Assembly: GCF_000512205.2 (NCBI RefSeq)
Contig: NZ_CP006644.1
Coordinates: forward strand, 682,001 to 746,000
DNA length: 64,000 nt
Direction: 5' to 3'
Origin: Sphingomonas sanxanigenens DSM 19645 = NX02
GTDB lineage: Bacteria; Pseudomonadota; Alphaproteobacteria; Sphingomonadales; Sphingomonadaceae
The notes beneath the pieces are model-generated. The model searched no databases. It was not told the DNA's origin and saw only the letters and a program-made list of their open reading frames with translations. How positions within the stretch are numbered: position 1 is the stretch's first letter; every line of letters begins with the position of its first letter. This document shows, piece by piece, positions 34,165-41,911 of the stretch. Made by a program: the position numbers and the translations under genes.

Positions 34165-34779
34165 ATGAACGCTGCAGCCAGAATATCGCCCTTTTTCACC
34201 ACCGCGCGGCTCGGTGCCGCCATCCTCGCGCTCGGGTTCGCGGCGAGCGCCCCCGCGGTCGCGCAGACCTATTCCGCGAAGGAGGTCGGCAACTGGACGG
34301 TGGCGGCGAGCAAGGACGGGCAGGGCTGCTTCCTCACCCGCACCTATGAGCGCGCGGGGCGCACGACCTTGCTCGTCGGGCTCGAGGTCGATGGCGGCAA
34401 CCATGTCACGCTGCTCAACGCCAACTGGTCGATCAAGCCGAAGGACCAGGTGAAGCTCGATTTCCGCCTCGCCAGGGCGCGCTATGCGGATCATTTCGCG
34501 GTGGGGATGGAAGCGGCGGGCAAGAAAGGCTTCGTCACCAGCTTCGATGCGAAGTTCCTCGCCCATTTTGCCGCCTCGGGCGCGCTCGACGTGTCGCGCG
34601 GCAAGGTGCCGGTGGAAAAGCTCGCCCTCGACGGCAGCGCCGCGGCGGTCAAGGAATTGCGGCGCTGCGTGTGGATCCACAAGGCCAACGGGCTGGGCAT
34701 CGAGACCGGCAAGGACCGCGCGGACGGCATCCCGGCGGACCCGTTCGCAGCCGATCAGGGCCGCAAGCCGAAGAAATGA
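34165..34779 (+). CDS. Uncharacterised exported protein, IalB-like in outline
   Basis: A 204-residue protein with a clear signal peptide (about residues 1-32, with LGAAILALGFAASAPAVAQ). The mature part begins YSAKEVGNWTVAASKDG, reminiscent of the GDWxV opening of invasion-associated locus B proteins, and has two cysteines (in GQGCFLTRTY and LRRCVWIHKANG) that could form a disulfide. A Lys-rich tail ends the protein. The start is the ATG at 34165. The family assignment is weak. Confidence 0.7.
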   Translation: MNAAARISPFFTTARLGAAILALGFAASAPAVAQTYSAKEVGNWTVAASKDGQGCFLTRTYERAGRTTLLVGLEVDGGNHVTLLNANWSIKPKDQVKLDFRLARARYADHFAVGMEAAGKKGFVTSFDAKFLAHFAASGALDVSRGKVPVEKLALDGSAAAVKELRRCVWIHKANGLGIETGKDRADGIPADPFAADQGRKPKK

Positions 34780-34955
34780 TGTGGGTGGCATGGCCGGAGA
34801 TTCGCGCGGTTTGCGGCGAGTGGTGCCGCGCTCACGCCGAAAAAATGGCGGTTTTCCGCTGATCGGAACGGATGCACGGCCGGTCAGAATCCGATTGGCG
34901 GAACTTTGGCGGTCCGCTTGGATTGTACCGTTGGATTAACGATACGGAATAATAT

Positions 34956-35264
34956 ATGTCGCACTCTCTGATGAAACTGGCTCCCGCGGTTGTGCTTCTG
35001 GCCGGCGCGGTCGGCCTCAGCGGCTGTGCAACCAAATCCTTCGTGAGGGAGCAGATCGCGCCGGTCAGCCAGCGCGTGGACACGCTCGAAGCAAGGCTTC
35101 AGGAGACCGACGGCACCGCGAAGACGGCGCTGGCGGAGGCGCAGGCCGCCTCGCAGACCGCGCAGGCCAACGGCCAGCGCATCGACCAGCTCGGCGCCCG
35201 CGTCGATGGCGCCGAACAGCGCATCGCCGCACAGGAAAACGCGCGCAAGCGCCCCCGCAACTAA
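34956..35264 (+). CDS. Small coiled-coil outer-membrane lipoprotein (Lpp-like in form)
   Basis: A 102-residue lipoprotein. The signal peptide ends in the lipobox LSGC, with the mature Cys at about residue 24. The rest is one long helix with heptad spacing (VSQRVDTLEARLQETD, then QRIDQLGARVDGAEQRIAA) and a basic C-terminus RKRPRN. This is the general plan of Braun-type lipoproteins: a trimeric coiled coil anchored in the outer membrane with a C-terminal basic residue near peptidoglycan. The next gene, 102 bp on, is an L,D-transpeptidase, the enzyme class that attaches such proteins. The ATG has no clear ribosome site. Confidence 0.75.
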   Translation: MSHSLMKLAPAVVLLAGAVGLSGCATKSFVREQIAPVSQRVDTLEARLQETDGTAKTALAEAQAASQTAQANGQRIDQLGARVDGAEQRIAAQENARKRPRN

Positions 35265-35366
35265 TGGTTTCGGGTCGGCCCCTGCCTGCCGGCCCCGCAT
35301 GATGAGTCCCCCGAGACGGTCGTCGCTTCCCGTGGCGGCCGTTTCCTTTCGAGCGCTTGGACATCG

Positions 35367-36053
35367 ATGATCAACAGCTTTCCGGCGCTGGCGGCGCTGG
35401 CACTGGTCCTTCCCACCGCGGCCGTGGCGGTTCCCCCTGAAGCGACGCAGCAGGCCGCGGAGAGCGCCGTCGTCGAGGAGAAGCCTGGCCCGTCGATCGG
35501 CGCGCAACGCGTCGCGGACTGGATCGCCTCCTCGGGTGACAATGCGTCGCTGCCCTATCTCGTCATCGACAAGCCGACCGCGTCGCTGCGGCTGTTCGAT
35601 GCCAAGGGCAAGATGCTGGCCGAAGCGCCGGTGCTGATCGGCATCGCCGCCGGCGACGACGCCACTCCGGGCATCGGCGCCAAGAACCTCTCGGAGATCG
35701 GCCCGGCCGAAAAGACGACGCCGGCGGGGCGCTATCTCGCCAAGTTCGGGCTGGCGGTGGGCAGGGAACGCGTGCTGTGGGTCGATTATGCGACCTCGGT
35801 GGCGATCCACCCGATCCCCAAGACCGCGCCGAAGAAGGAGCGCCGCCGCCAGCGGATGCTCTCGGCGACGTCCGACGACAATCGCATCACCTTCGGCTGC
35901 ATCAACGTGCCGATCGCCTTCTACGGCAAGACGCTGCGGCCGCTGTTCCAGAAGAAGGGCGGCTATGTCTACGTGCTGCCCGACACCAAGACGGTGGAGG
36001 AGGTGTTCCCGCGCCTCCGCGTCGAGGCGCTGAGGGCCGGCAGCACGGGCTGA
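35367..36053 (+). CDS. L,D-transpeptidase (YkuD domain), exported
   Basis: A 228-residue periplasmic enzyme with an N-terminal signal peptide (LAALALVLPTAAVAV). The YkuD domain spans about residues 60-210. It opens with PYLVIDKPTASLRLFDAKGK and contains the TPAGRY motif and the catalytic cysteine in NRITFGCINVPIAFYGKTL. The His position is in SVAIHPIPKTAPKK. L,D-transpeptidases form 3-3 crosslinks or attach outer-membrane proteins to peptidoglycan. The neighbouring coiled-coil lipoprotein is a possible partner. Confidence 0.88.
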   Translation: MINSFPALAALALVLPTAAVAVPPEATQQAAESAVVEEKPGPSIGAQRVADWIASSGDNASLPYLVIDKPTASLRLFDAKGKMLAEAPVLIGIAAGDDATPGIGAKNLSEIGPAEKTTPAGRYLAKFGLAVGRERVLWVDYATSVAIHPIPKTAPKKERRRQRMLSATSDDNRITFGCINVPIAFYGKTLRPLFQKKGGYVYVLPDTKTVEEVFPRLRVEALRAGSTG

Positions 36054-36080
36054 TCCGCGCCGCCGGCCCGCCGCGCCCGA

Positions 36081-36446
36081 TCAGGCGGCGGCGTATGTCG
36101 GCTGGAGCACGGCTTCGACCAGCGCCGCCTCGCGCAGGTGGCCGGCCTTCTCGTCATAGTCGGGATCGGCGACCATGTCCGTGAACGCCTTGCGGCTCGG
36201 GTAGCGCACGAGCGCGACCATGTCCCACGCCTGGCCCTCCTCCGCCGACAGCGCGGGCAGGCCCTCGCCGACATAGACCAGCTCCGCGCCATAGCGCCCC
36301 AGCAGCGGGCCGACCGCGGCGATATAGTCGTCATAGCGCGCGCGCCCGCCATCGGGGCGGAAGCGCAGCAGGTTGAGCATGACGATGGGCCTGTCGTCCT
36401 CGACGGCGGCAAAGCGCTGCAATTCGCTTTCGATCAGCGTGATCAT
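36081..36446 (-). CDS. DUF1330 family protein
   Basis: A 121-residue dimeric alpha/beta-barrel protein of the DUF1330 (EthD/ABM-like) group. It shows RPIVMLNLLRFRPDGG, the helix ARYDDYIAAVGPLLGRYGAE, and DMVALVRYPSRKAFTDMVAD, all typical for the family. No signal peptide. Its ATG overlaps the stop of the hydrolase gene upstream (36443-36446), so it is the second gene of a two-gene unit. The function of the family is unknown. Confidence 0.85.
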   Translation of the reverse strand: MITLIESELQRFAAVEDDRPIVMLNLLRFRPDGGRARYDDYIAAVGPLLGRYGAELVYVGEGLPALSAEEGQAWDMVALVRYPSRKAFTDMVADPDYDEKAGHLREAALVEAVLQPTYAAA

Positions 36447-37414
36447 GGTCGTTCCTCTTGGTTGTGGCCGGCGGGTTGGGACGCGAGGCCCGCCAGGAAC
36501 CCCGTCAGCACCGCATTCACCTGCGCCGCCGCTTCGAGCTGCGGCCAGTGTCCGGCCTGTTCGATGGTGAGAAAGCCGCGCAGCCCGGGCAGCGCCGGGC
36601 GCAGTGCCGCTTCGCTGGGCTGGCGCACCGCGTTCAGCCCGTCGCGCCCGCCCGTCAGGAAGAAGGATGGCTGCCGGATGACCGCGCCGGCATAGGCGCG
36701 CCCGGCAAGCGCGTAGAACGGGTCGATCGCGCGGTAATAGTTGAGCCCGCCGTGGAAGCCGGTTTCGGCGAAGCGCGCCACCGCTTCCGCGATATAGACG
36801 GGGTCGATCGCGGACAGCGGTTCGGGCGCGGGGCGCAGCAGCCCCCGTGCCGGATCGAACGGATCCCAGCGCAGCGCCGCGGGCGCCTGGCCCGACGTCC
36901 AGTAATAATTGCCAGGGATAGTGGTGGCGGCATCCACCCAGGCGGCGTCGGCTTCGGGCCGGATCTGCGCGAACATGTAGAAATCGTCCATACCCGCGGC
37001 GCGCAGTTCGTCGAGGAAGGTCGGGCCGCCGGGCTGGATGAAGGGCACGCTGATCGCGAACACCGCGGTGAAGCGGTCCGGCCGCAGCATGGCCGCGTTC
37101 CAGGCGACGTTCGCGCCGAAATCGTGCCCGGCGACAACCGCGGTCGCGATGCCCAGCGCGTCGAGCACGGCGACGAGATCGCCCACGCAGTGCACCGCCA
37201 TATAGGCCTCGGCCTCCTCGGGCGCGTCGCTCTCGCCATAGCCGCGCATGTCGAGCGCGATCGCCCGCCAGCCGGCATCGGCCACCGCCTGCATCTGCGA
37301 ACGCCAGCTCGACCAGATCGCCGGAAAGCCGTGGCAGAACAGGATGGCGGGGCCGCTGCCCTGTTCGACGACGTGCAGCCGGATGCCGGCAGCGTCGATG
37401 TGGTGATGGCGCAT
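36443..37414 (-). CDS. Alpha/beta hydrolase (epoxide hydrolase-like)
   Basis: A 323-residue cytoplasmic hydrolase. The oxyanion motif is HGFPA (ILFCHGFPAIWSSWR). The nucleophile elbow is VAGHDFGANVAW, where Asp replaces Ser, as in epoxide hydrolases and haloalkane dehalogenases. The catalytic His is in TIEQAGHWPQLEA. A cap domain covers about residues 140-225. Epoxide hydrolases normally have two Tyr in the cap, and several Tyr (NYYWTSG, NYYRAIDPFYAL) are candidates. It is divergent from the TetR gene and probably under its control, and it is coupled to a DUF1330 gene. Confidence 0.88.
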   Translation of the reverse strand: MRHHHIDAAGIRLHVVEQGSGPAILFCHGFPAIWSSWRSQMQAVADAGWRAIALDMRGYGESDAPEEAEAYMAVHCVGDLVAVLDALGIATAVVAGHDFGANVAWNAAMLRPDRFTAVFAISVPFIQPGGPTFLDELRAAGMDDFYMFAQIRPEADAAWVDAATTIPGNYYWTSGQAPAALRWDPFDPARGLLRPAPEPLSAIDPVYIAEAVARFAETGFHGGLNYYRAIDPFYALAGRAYAGAVIRQPSFFLTGGRDGLNAVRQPSEAALRPALPGLRGFLTIEQAGHWPQLEAAAQVNAVLTGFLAGLASQPAGHNQEERP

Positions 37415-37439
37415 CTCGCTTCTCCTCGGCGACCCTGCT

Positions 37440-37476
37440 AATACAGATGTATTGGCTTGGCAATACGAGTGTATTG
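37440..37476. promoter_or_regulatory. Tandem palindromes in the hydrolase/TetR promoter
   Basis: AATACAGATGTATT (37440-37453) and CAATACGAGTGTATTG (37461-37476) are both perfect inverted repeats with the shared arm AATAC / GTATT. Their centres are 22 bp apart, about two helical turns. They occupy the only space between the divergent hydrolase and TetR genes and are very likely the TetR-type operators. Confidence 0.7.
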
Positions 37477-37486
37477 GAGAAACTGC

Positions 37487-38056
37487 GTGGCGGACGATCA
37501 GCGGGAGGCTTTGCTCGAAACCGGGGTGGCGCTGGCGCATGCGCGCGGCTTCGGCGCGACCGGGGTGCGGGAGATCACGGCGGCGGCGGGGGTGCCGCAG
37601 GGCTCCTTCACCAATCACTTCCGCTCCAAGGAGGCGTTCGGCGTGCTGCTGCTCGATCGCTACGCCGCGCGCATCGAGGGCATCATGCGCGAGACGCTGG
37701 AGAATGAGGCGCTGGCGCCGGCCGACCGGCTGACGGGATATTTCGATCGGATCGCCGCGAATGCCGCAGCGCTGGAATGGCAGCGCGGCTGCCTGGTCGC
37801 CGATCTCTCCGCCGAGAGCGCGTCGCACGGCGAGGCGATGCGCGCGGCGCTGCAGGCGGCGCTGGAACGCCAATCGGCACGGTTTGAGGCGACGGTCGCC
37901 AAGGTTTTTCCAGGGAACGATAGCGATCTTGGCGCCGTTCTGCTGGCGGCGTGGCACGGCACGCTGCTGCGCACCAAGGTGGAGCAGACGCCGGCGGCGA
38001 TCGATCGCTTCCGCCGCGTGCTCGCCGGGCTGATCGCAGCGAGCCAGAAAGGATAG
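37487..38056 (+). CDS. TetR/AcrR family transcriptional regulator
   Basis: A 189-residue regulator. The N-terminal helix-turn-helix is in GATGVREITAAAGVPQGSFT followed by NHFRSKEAFGVLLLD. The C-terminal ligand domain is of the TetR_C_16/YxaF-like type with LTGYFDRIAANAA and RGCLVADLSAE. The start is a GTG at 37487 behind GGAGAAACTGC; an ATG at 37457 would lie inside the operator region and is less likely. It is 7 bp from the downstream hydrolase gene and divergent from another hydrolase, so it probably represses both sides. Confidence 0.88.
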   Translation: MADDQREALLETGVALAHARGFGATGVREITAAAGVPQGSFTNHFRSKEAFGVLLLDRYAARIEGIMRETLENEALAPADRLTGYFDRIAANAAALEWQRGCLVADLSAESASHGEAMRAALQAALERQSARFEATVAKVFPGNDSDLGAVLLAAWHGTLLRTKVEQTPAAIDRFRRVLAGLIAASQKG

Positions 38057-38063
38057 GGTCGCA

Positions 38064-39002
38064 ATGTCGGATAATCCACGGTCGGTCTCTTTCAGGAATG
38101 GCGACATCGACATCGCCGGCGCGCTGCACCTGCCGCCCGGCTTCGATGTGCAGCGCCGCTATCCGGCGCTGGTGATCGCTACGCCCGGCAGCAGCGTGAA
38201 GGAGCAGATCGGCGCGGTCTATGGCCGCGAGCTGGCCGCGCGCGGCTTCGTCGCGCTGGTCTTCGACCCGGCCTATCAGGGGCAGAGCGGCGGCTTGCCG
38301 CGCGACCGCGAGGATCCGGCGACGCGGATCGAGGACATACGCTGCGCCGCCGACCATCTCGTCACCCTGCCGTTCGTGGCCGAGGACCGGATCGGGCTGC
38401 TCGGCATCTGCGCGGGCGGCGGCTATGCGGTCAGCGCGGCGATGATCGACCGGCGCTTCAAGGCGCTGGGAACGGTGGTGGCGAGCAATATCGGCCGCGC
38501 GTTCCGCCAGAACGAGGCATCACCCGACGCGGTCGACGAGATGCTGGAGGCGGTCGCCCGCCAGCGCACCGCGGAGGCGCGCGGCGCCGCGCAGCGCCGT
38601 GACAACTGGCTGCCGGACACGCCCGAGGACGCCGCGGCGGCCGGCATCACCGATCGCGACATGCTCGACGCGATCGACTTCTACCGCACCCCGCGCGGCC
38701 GCAGCCCGCATTCCACCAACCGGCTGCATTTCGAAAGCATGAGCCGCATCCTCGGCTTCGATGGCTTCCACCTCGCCGAACAGCTTCTCGTCCAGCCGGT
38801 GCTGGTTGTGGTCGGCGGCCGCCCCGGCACGACCTTTTCATACGCAGACGGCAAGCGCCTCTATGAGCAGGCGCGCAACCGTCAGGGGTTCGTCGCGGTC
38901 GAAGGGGCGGGGCATTACGACCTCTACGACAAGCGCGAATATGTCGATCAGGCGATCGAAGCGCTCTGCCCGTTCTTCAAGACGCAGATCGCCGCCGCCT
39001 GA
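38064..39002 (+). CDS. Alpha/beta hydrolase (dienelactone hydrolase/YcjY type)
   Basis: A 312-residue cytoplasmic hydrolase. The oxyanion strand is ALVIATPGSSVKEQIGAVYG. The nucleophile elbow is GLLGICAGGGYAVSAA, with Cys at the nucleophile position, as in dienelactone hydrolase and the YcjY group. The Asp and His positions are in VVVGGRPG and EGAGHYDLYDKREYVDQ. It follows the TetR gene by 7 bp and is co-transcribed. No signal peptide. The substrate is unknown. Confidence 0.87.
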   Translation: MSDNPRSVSFRNGDIDIAGALHLPPGFDVQRRYPALVIATPGSSVKEQIGAVYGRELAARGFVALVFDPAYQGQSGGLPRDREDPATRIEDIRCAADHLVTLPFVAEDRIGLLGICAGGGYAVSAAMIDRRFKALGTVVASNIGRAFRQNEASPDAVDEMLEAVARQRTAEARGAAQRRDNWLPDTPEDAAAAGITDRDMLDAIDFYRTPRGRSPHSTNRLHFESMSRILGFDGFHLAEQLLVQPVLVVVGGRPGTTFSYADGKRLYEQARNRQGFVAVEGAGHYDLYDKREYVDQAIEALCPFFKTQIAAA

Positions 39003-39057
39003 CGCCGACACGCTCACCCGCTCGGCATTCGCGGCTCCAGCGCCGGGAATGCGTGAA

Positions 39058-39258
39058 TTACGGTGACATTGCCCTTTTCTTGATCTTTGGCCAGCGCCTG
39101 GCGGGCCTTGGATCTCGTTCGGCGCCGCAATGGTCAGCCAGCGGGTCGCGATACAGGCGATAATCCTCGTCGCGGAAAAAGACCCGCTGCCGGCCGTTGC
39201 CCCGCTGCGTCACATGGTGGGGGATGCCGGGAATGATGAAGCGGGGCAGTTGTGCCAT
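39058..39258 (-). pseudogene. Truncated REP-associated (Y1) transposase, copy 1
   Basis: A 66-codon frame whose first ~44 residues match the N-terminus of Y1_Tnp/RAYT transposases (RFIIPGIPHHVTQRGNGRQR, then FFRDEDYRLYRDPLADHCGA). The catalytic Tyr region and the HUH-following helix are missing. The last ~20 residues (RDPRPARRWPKIKK) are unrelated. The frame fills most of a 252-bp element that also exists as a second copy truncated in the same way. Confidence 0.8.
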
Positions 39259-39311
39259 TCCGCCTGGCTCTGCTCAACCGGGGAGCCCGTCAATTTGTGC
39301 ATTGTCACCGT
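39060..39311 (-). mobile_element. 252-bp RAYT-derived element, copy 1
   Basis: The element is bounded by ACGGTGACATTGC and, at the other end, GCATTGTCACCGT. These inverted ends match at 12 of 13 positions. It is about 94% identical (16 differences) to 39855-40106 and has the same length and the same internal truncation of the transposase frame. Confidence 0.75.
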
Positions 39312-39370
39312 TCCTCGAGACCAATCATCGAGGCATGGTGGAAAGATTATCCAACCGTTGCAGGTGAGAC

Positions 39371-39818
39371 TTACGCGCGGCACTCTGCAATTAGACGCTC
39401 TATTTTGCCAGCAACCTCATGGAGGTCACTCTTTAACATAAACGAGTTGATCCTGACGGAACCACAATCGTAGATACGAAGCCGTCTGAACAAAACATAT
39501 TCTCTATTGAAATTTGACGGATGTCTCGCACAGCGATTTTGCGATGCCCCAAGATTGATATATATCCATCGCAATAAACCATATATTGGCGCCGATGTCT
39601 TATGTTCGAGGCAAATTCAAGGCCAGCGTAAGCCATGGCTCCATAGAACATAGGGTACACTAAATATCCGAAAGCATCAAAAAAGATGGTTTTTTCAGAC
39701 CGATACCGTGAAAATCAAAATATACAGTCGCCACTACAAAAGCCGAAACGGAAGTTACGACAGCCGCATTTGTCAATACATTGGACTCGGATATAACAAT
39801 TTTGCGCTTGTGCGTCAT
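39371..39818 (-). pseudogene. Frameshifted small membrane protein gene
   Basis: Reading from the ATG at 39818, the frame starts MTHKRKIVISESNVL and includes a hydrophobic segment AAVVTSVSAFVVATVYFDF. The product continues in a second frame (FFDAFGYLVYPMFYGAMAYAG, then YMVYCDGYISILGHRKIAV) after a slip near 39690-39720. After ISIE near 39500 it continues in a third (REYVLFRRLRIYDCG, then SDLHEVAGKIERLIAE). Joined, this makes a two-helix membrane protein with a PH-like soluble end. Two frameshifts make it a pseudogene unless the sequence has errors. It is AT-rich and lies between the two 252-bp elements. Confidence 0.6.
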
Positions 39819-39852
39819 ATTTGCTACGTGCCAATTTATTGGACGATCGGAA

Positions 39853-40053
39853 TTACGGTGACGCTGCACTTTTCGTGATCTTTGGCCAGCGCCTGGCAGG
39901 CCTTGGATCTCGTTCGGCGCCGCAATGTTCAGCCAGCGGGTCGCGATACAGGCGATAATCCTCGTTGCGGAAAAAGACCCGCTGCCAGCCGTTGCCCCGC
40001 TGCGTCACATGGTGGGGGATGCCGGGAATGATGAAGCGGCGCAGTCGTGCCAT
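39853..40053 (-). pseudogene. Truncated REP-associated (Y1) transposase, copy 2
   Basis: The same 66-codon layout as copy 1. It starts MARLRRFIIPGIPHHVTQRG and continues with FFRNEDYRLYRDPLAEHCGA before the unrelated tail. A full RAYT is about 150-220 residues, so most of the catalytic domain is gone. Confidence 0.8.
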
Positions 40054-40106
40054 TCCGCCTGGCTATGCTCAACCGGGGAGCCTGTCAATTTGTGCGCCGT
40101 CAACGT
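39855..40106 (-). mobile_element. 252-bp RAYT-derived element, copy 2
   Basis: Ends are ACGGTGACGCTGCAC and GTGCGCCGTCAACGT, inverted with 12 of 15 matches. At position 9 of the ends, copy 1 has A paired with A (reading each end inward) and copy 2 has G paired with G, so the two ends changed together. Confidence 0.75.
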
Positions 40107-40157
40107 TACACGTGCACCGTTACCCGTGCCGATTCGAAAGTCGACGGAAACCTGCCG

Positions 40158-40658
40158 TTATCCCTTCGCGAAATTCGGAGAGGTTGGACCCCGCCCAGCT
40201 TCTGCTGGGTCAAGCAATCGAATTTCAGGAGGCTCAGCGCTGATCACATCCAAACAATGGTTCAGTGTTGATAAGGCCCAATGCTGTAATGGTCCGGGAT
40301 AGTCATCGGTCGCGAAAGTCGTAGAAGTCACGTATCGCATGAACGCCGAATTAATGCGACGAGAGAGGTGTCCGGAAAAATCTGGCTCGCCCTCTTCGCG
40401 AATCCAGTAGCTCTCGTTTCTTACAGCATATGCAACATAGTTACTCCAATAAAGCTCCCATGTGAGACTTTGGCTTGTCACCTCAATCTGACGAACGTTC
40501 TCGATCGCAAAGATCGGGTCGTCGATGATCGTGCTTTTGCCAAGCGAAGCCTGCCGAACGACGATTCGAAGCTGGTTATCGAGCGGTTCGCCAATCTCGG
40601 TTAGGTACAGGTCGAGCCGTCCCGGGGGAAATTTTATATCGTCTTGGTCGGTTGCCAT
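40158..40658 (-). CDS. Uncharacterised cytoplasmic protein
   Basis: A 166-residue protein without signal peptide or membrane segment. Notable segments are PPGRLDLYLTEIGEPLDN, a Trp/Tyr-rich middle (SLTWELYWSNYVAYAVRNE) and a conserved-looking end DDYPGPLQHWALSTLNHCLD followed by VISAEPPEI. The pattern of buried aromatics and a complete frame argues for a real gene. I do not recognise the family. It sits in the accessory region next to the 252-bp element and has lower GC than the core genes. Confidence 0.65.
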   Translation of the reverse strand: MATDQDDIKFPPGRLDLYLTEIGEPLDNQLRIVVRQASLGKSTIIDDPIFAIENVRQIEVTSQSLTWELYWSNYVAYAVRNESYWIREEGEPDFSGHLSRRINSAFMRYVTSTTFATDDYPGPLQHWALSTLNHCLDVISAEPPEIRLLDPAEAGRGPTSPNFAKG

Positions 40659-40899
40659 GTGAACAGCCTAGCCGATGTGCGAACGACCGTAAATGAGCGC
40701 GGACGGCCATGATCCGCTTCCCGGCCTTCCGTCTGTTTTGTGCCAGATCTCGCTGCCATCGACGCCTGCCAGCGCGCCTGAAAGCGGCCAAAGCCCGATG
40801 ACCTGACGTGAGCGGCAGGTCTTGGCTACGCTGCACCGAAAGCGGCCGAGCCGGTTCGCCCCCGAAGGAGGCTCCCAACGAAAATGAGCTTTGCGTTGG

Positions 40900-41295
40900 C
40901 TAAGAAGGGCAGCGCGCGTAGCCGGCAATGCCGATGTCAGCGAGACGTGGTTGGTCGACTCGCGCCTGCATTACGGCTGTTTCATCACTGATCACAATGG
41001 CATTATCGTGATTTCTATCGATAAACACGCCGTACAAGACGGCCCTACCGGTCTGCAGATCTTTTATCCATAAATGATAATGGTCACGTTCGCCAAATTT
41101 TATCTGAACGAGTGGGTGAATTTTACCGTAGCCCCAGTCCAATCCGCTTGAACTAATTACAAGATATTTCTCACCCGGCTTATCTCAGGCCGGCCTTGCG
41201 GTTAGATTTGTGGCGAGGTATTTGCCAAAGACATCGGCGTCTGTCTTCGTGTCCTGGACGGCGAGCATCGAGCCAAGGATGAACAGCAGCAGCAT
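40900..41295 (-). pseudogene. Exported small protein gene interrupted by an in-frame TGA
   Basis: The frame starts at the ATG at 41295 with a signal-like MLLLFILGSMLAVQDTKTDA and reads 36 codons to TGA (41185-41187). It then stays open in the same frame for about 94 more codons, including DKPGEKYLVISSSGLDWG and LWIKDLQTGRAVLYGVFID. The two parts read as one protein: an exported first strand, then a beta-rich domain. The last ~25 codons look unrelated, suggesting the 3' end is also replaced. Either a pseudogene or a sequence error. Confidence 0.55.
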
Positions 41296-41632
41296 GCGAC
41301 GCCCCTTGAGGCAGGAAATGCGCGGGGGGCAATATCCACCTTTGTCACATTGTGTAGCGCGACCGGCCAATGTCAGCAATTGAGACCGAGGAGCTATGGT
41401 CCAGCTTTCCGGCGTTACGACCGCTTTGCGGCAAGCCTCGTCGTCGCGGCCGCCCGGGCGGCCCGAAACCGGACCGTGCCAAGCGGCCACCAGCAGGGCA
41501 TTACGGGGACACAATTTAAAACTCCGGTCAGAAGCCGCGGCAGGCTCCGATCGCACCTATTTTATATTGCGTCCCCGAAACATCGGCGTCCCCGAAACAT
41601 CGCGTCCCCGAAACATCCCCGGACGCTTCTAA
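41296..41632. other. Intergenic region with short tandem repeat
   Basis: A 337-bp stretch between two accessory genes. Its only clear content is the triple repeat at 41569-41617. An upstream extension of the frame of the interrupted gene runs through it but lacks coding character. Confidence 0.4.
41569..41617 (+). repeat. Three tandem copies of GCGTCCCCGAAACATC
   Basis: Units at 41569-41584, 41586-41601 and 41602-41617, with one extra G after the first. The core GTCCCCGAAA is shared with the 22-bp repeats that flank the IS at 15243 and 16856. Confidence 0.8.
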
Positions 41633-41911
41633 CTAAACCTGCCGCGATGCTCGCAGAGATGCCCCAATGTAGGGCGAAAGCAGTCGATCGAATTCTTGAT
41701 CACTCAAGCCGTCCTTCCCTACAAGCTGCTTCGATGTGCTCGCTTCCATCAATGTGCGAATCGGTGTACAGGTAAAGGCAAGCTTGAAGTAGCTGATGAA
41801 TTCAAACTGGTTTGGAACTCTGCCAATCTCTTGCGAGAGCGTTTGAATTAGCATGTGAGGCAAGGCATGAGCTGCTTGTTCTTTCAGCCTTGTCGCGACT
41901 TGTTCATTCAT
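41633..41911 (-). CDS. Small uncharacterised protein
   Basis: A 92-residue soluble, mostly helical protein. It starts MNEQVATRLKEQAAHALPHM, then has SQEIGRVPNQFEFISYFKLAF and an acidic end GLSDQEFDRLLSPYIG. No signal peptide or known motif. The balanced composition and complete frame suggest a real gene, moderately AT-rich like the rest of this accessory stretch. Confidence 0.5.
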   Translation of the reverse strand: MNEQVATRLKEQAAHALPHMLIQTLSQEIGRVPNQFEFISYFKLAFTCTPIRTLMEASTSKQLVGKDGLSDQEFDRLLSPYIGASLRASRQV

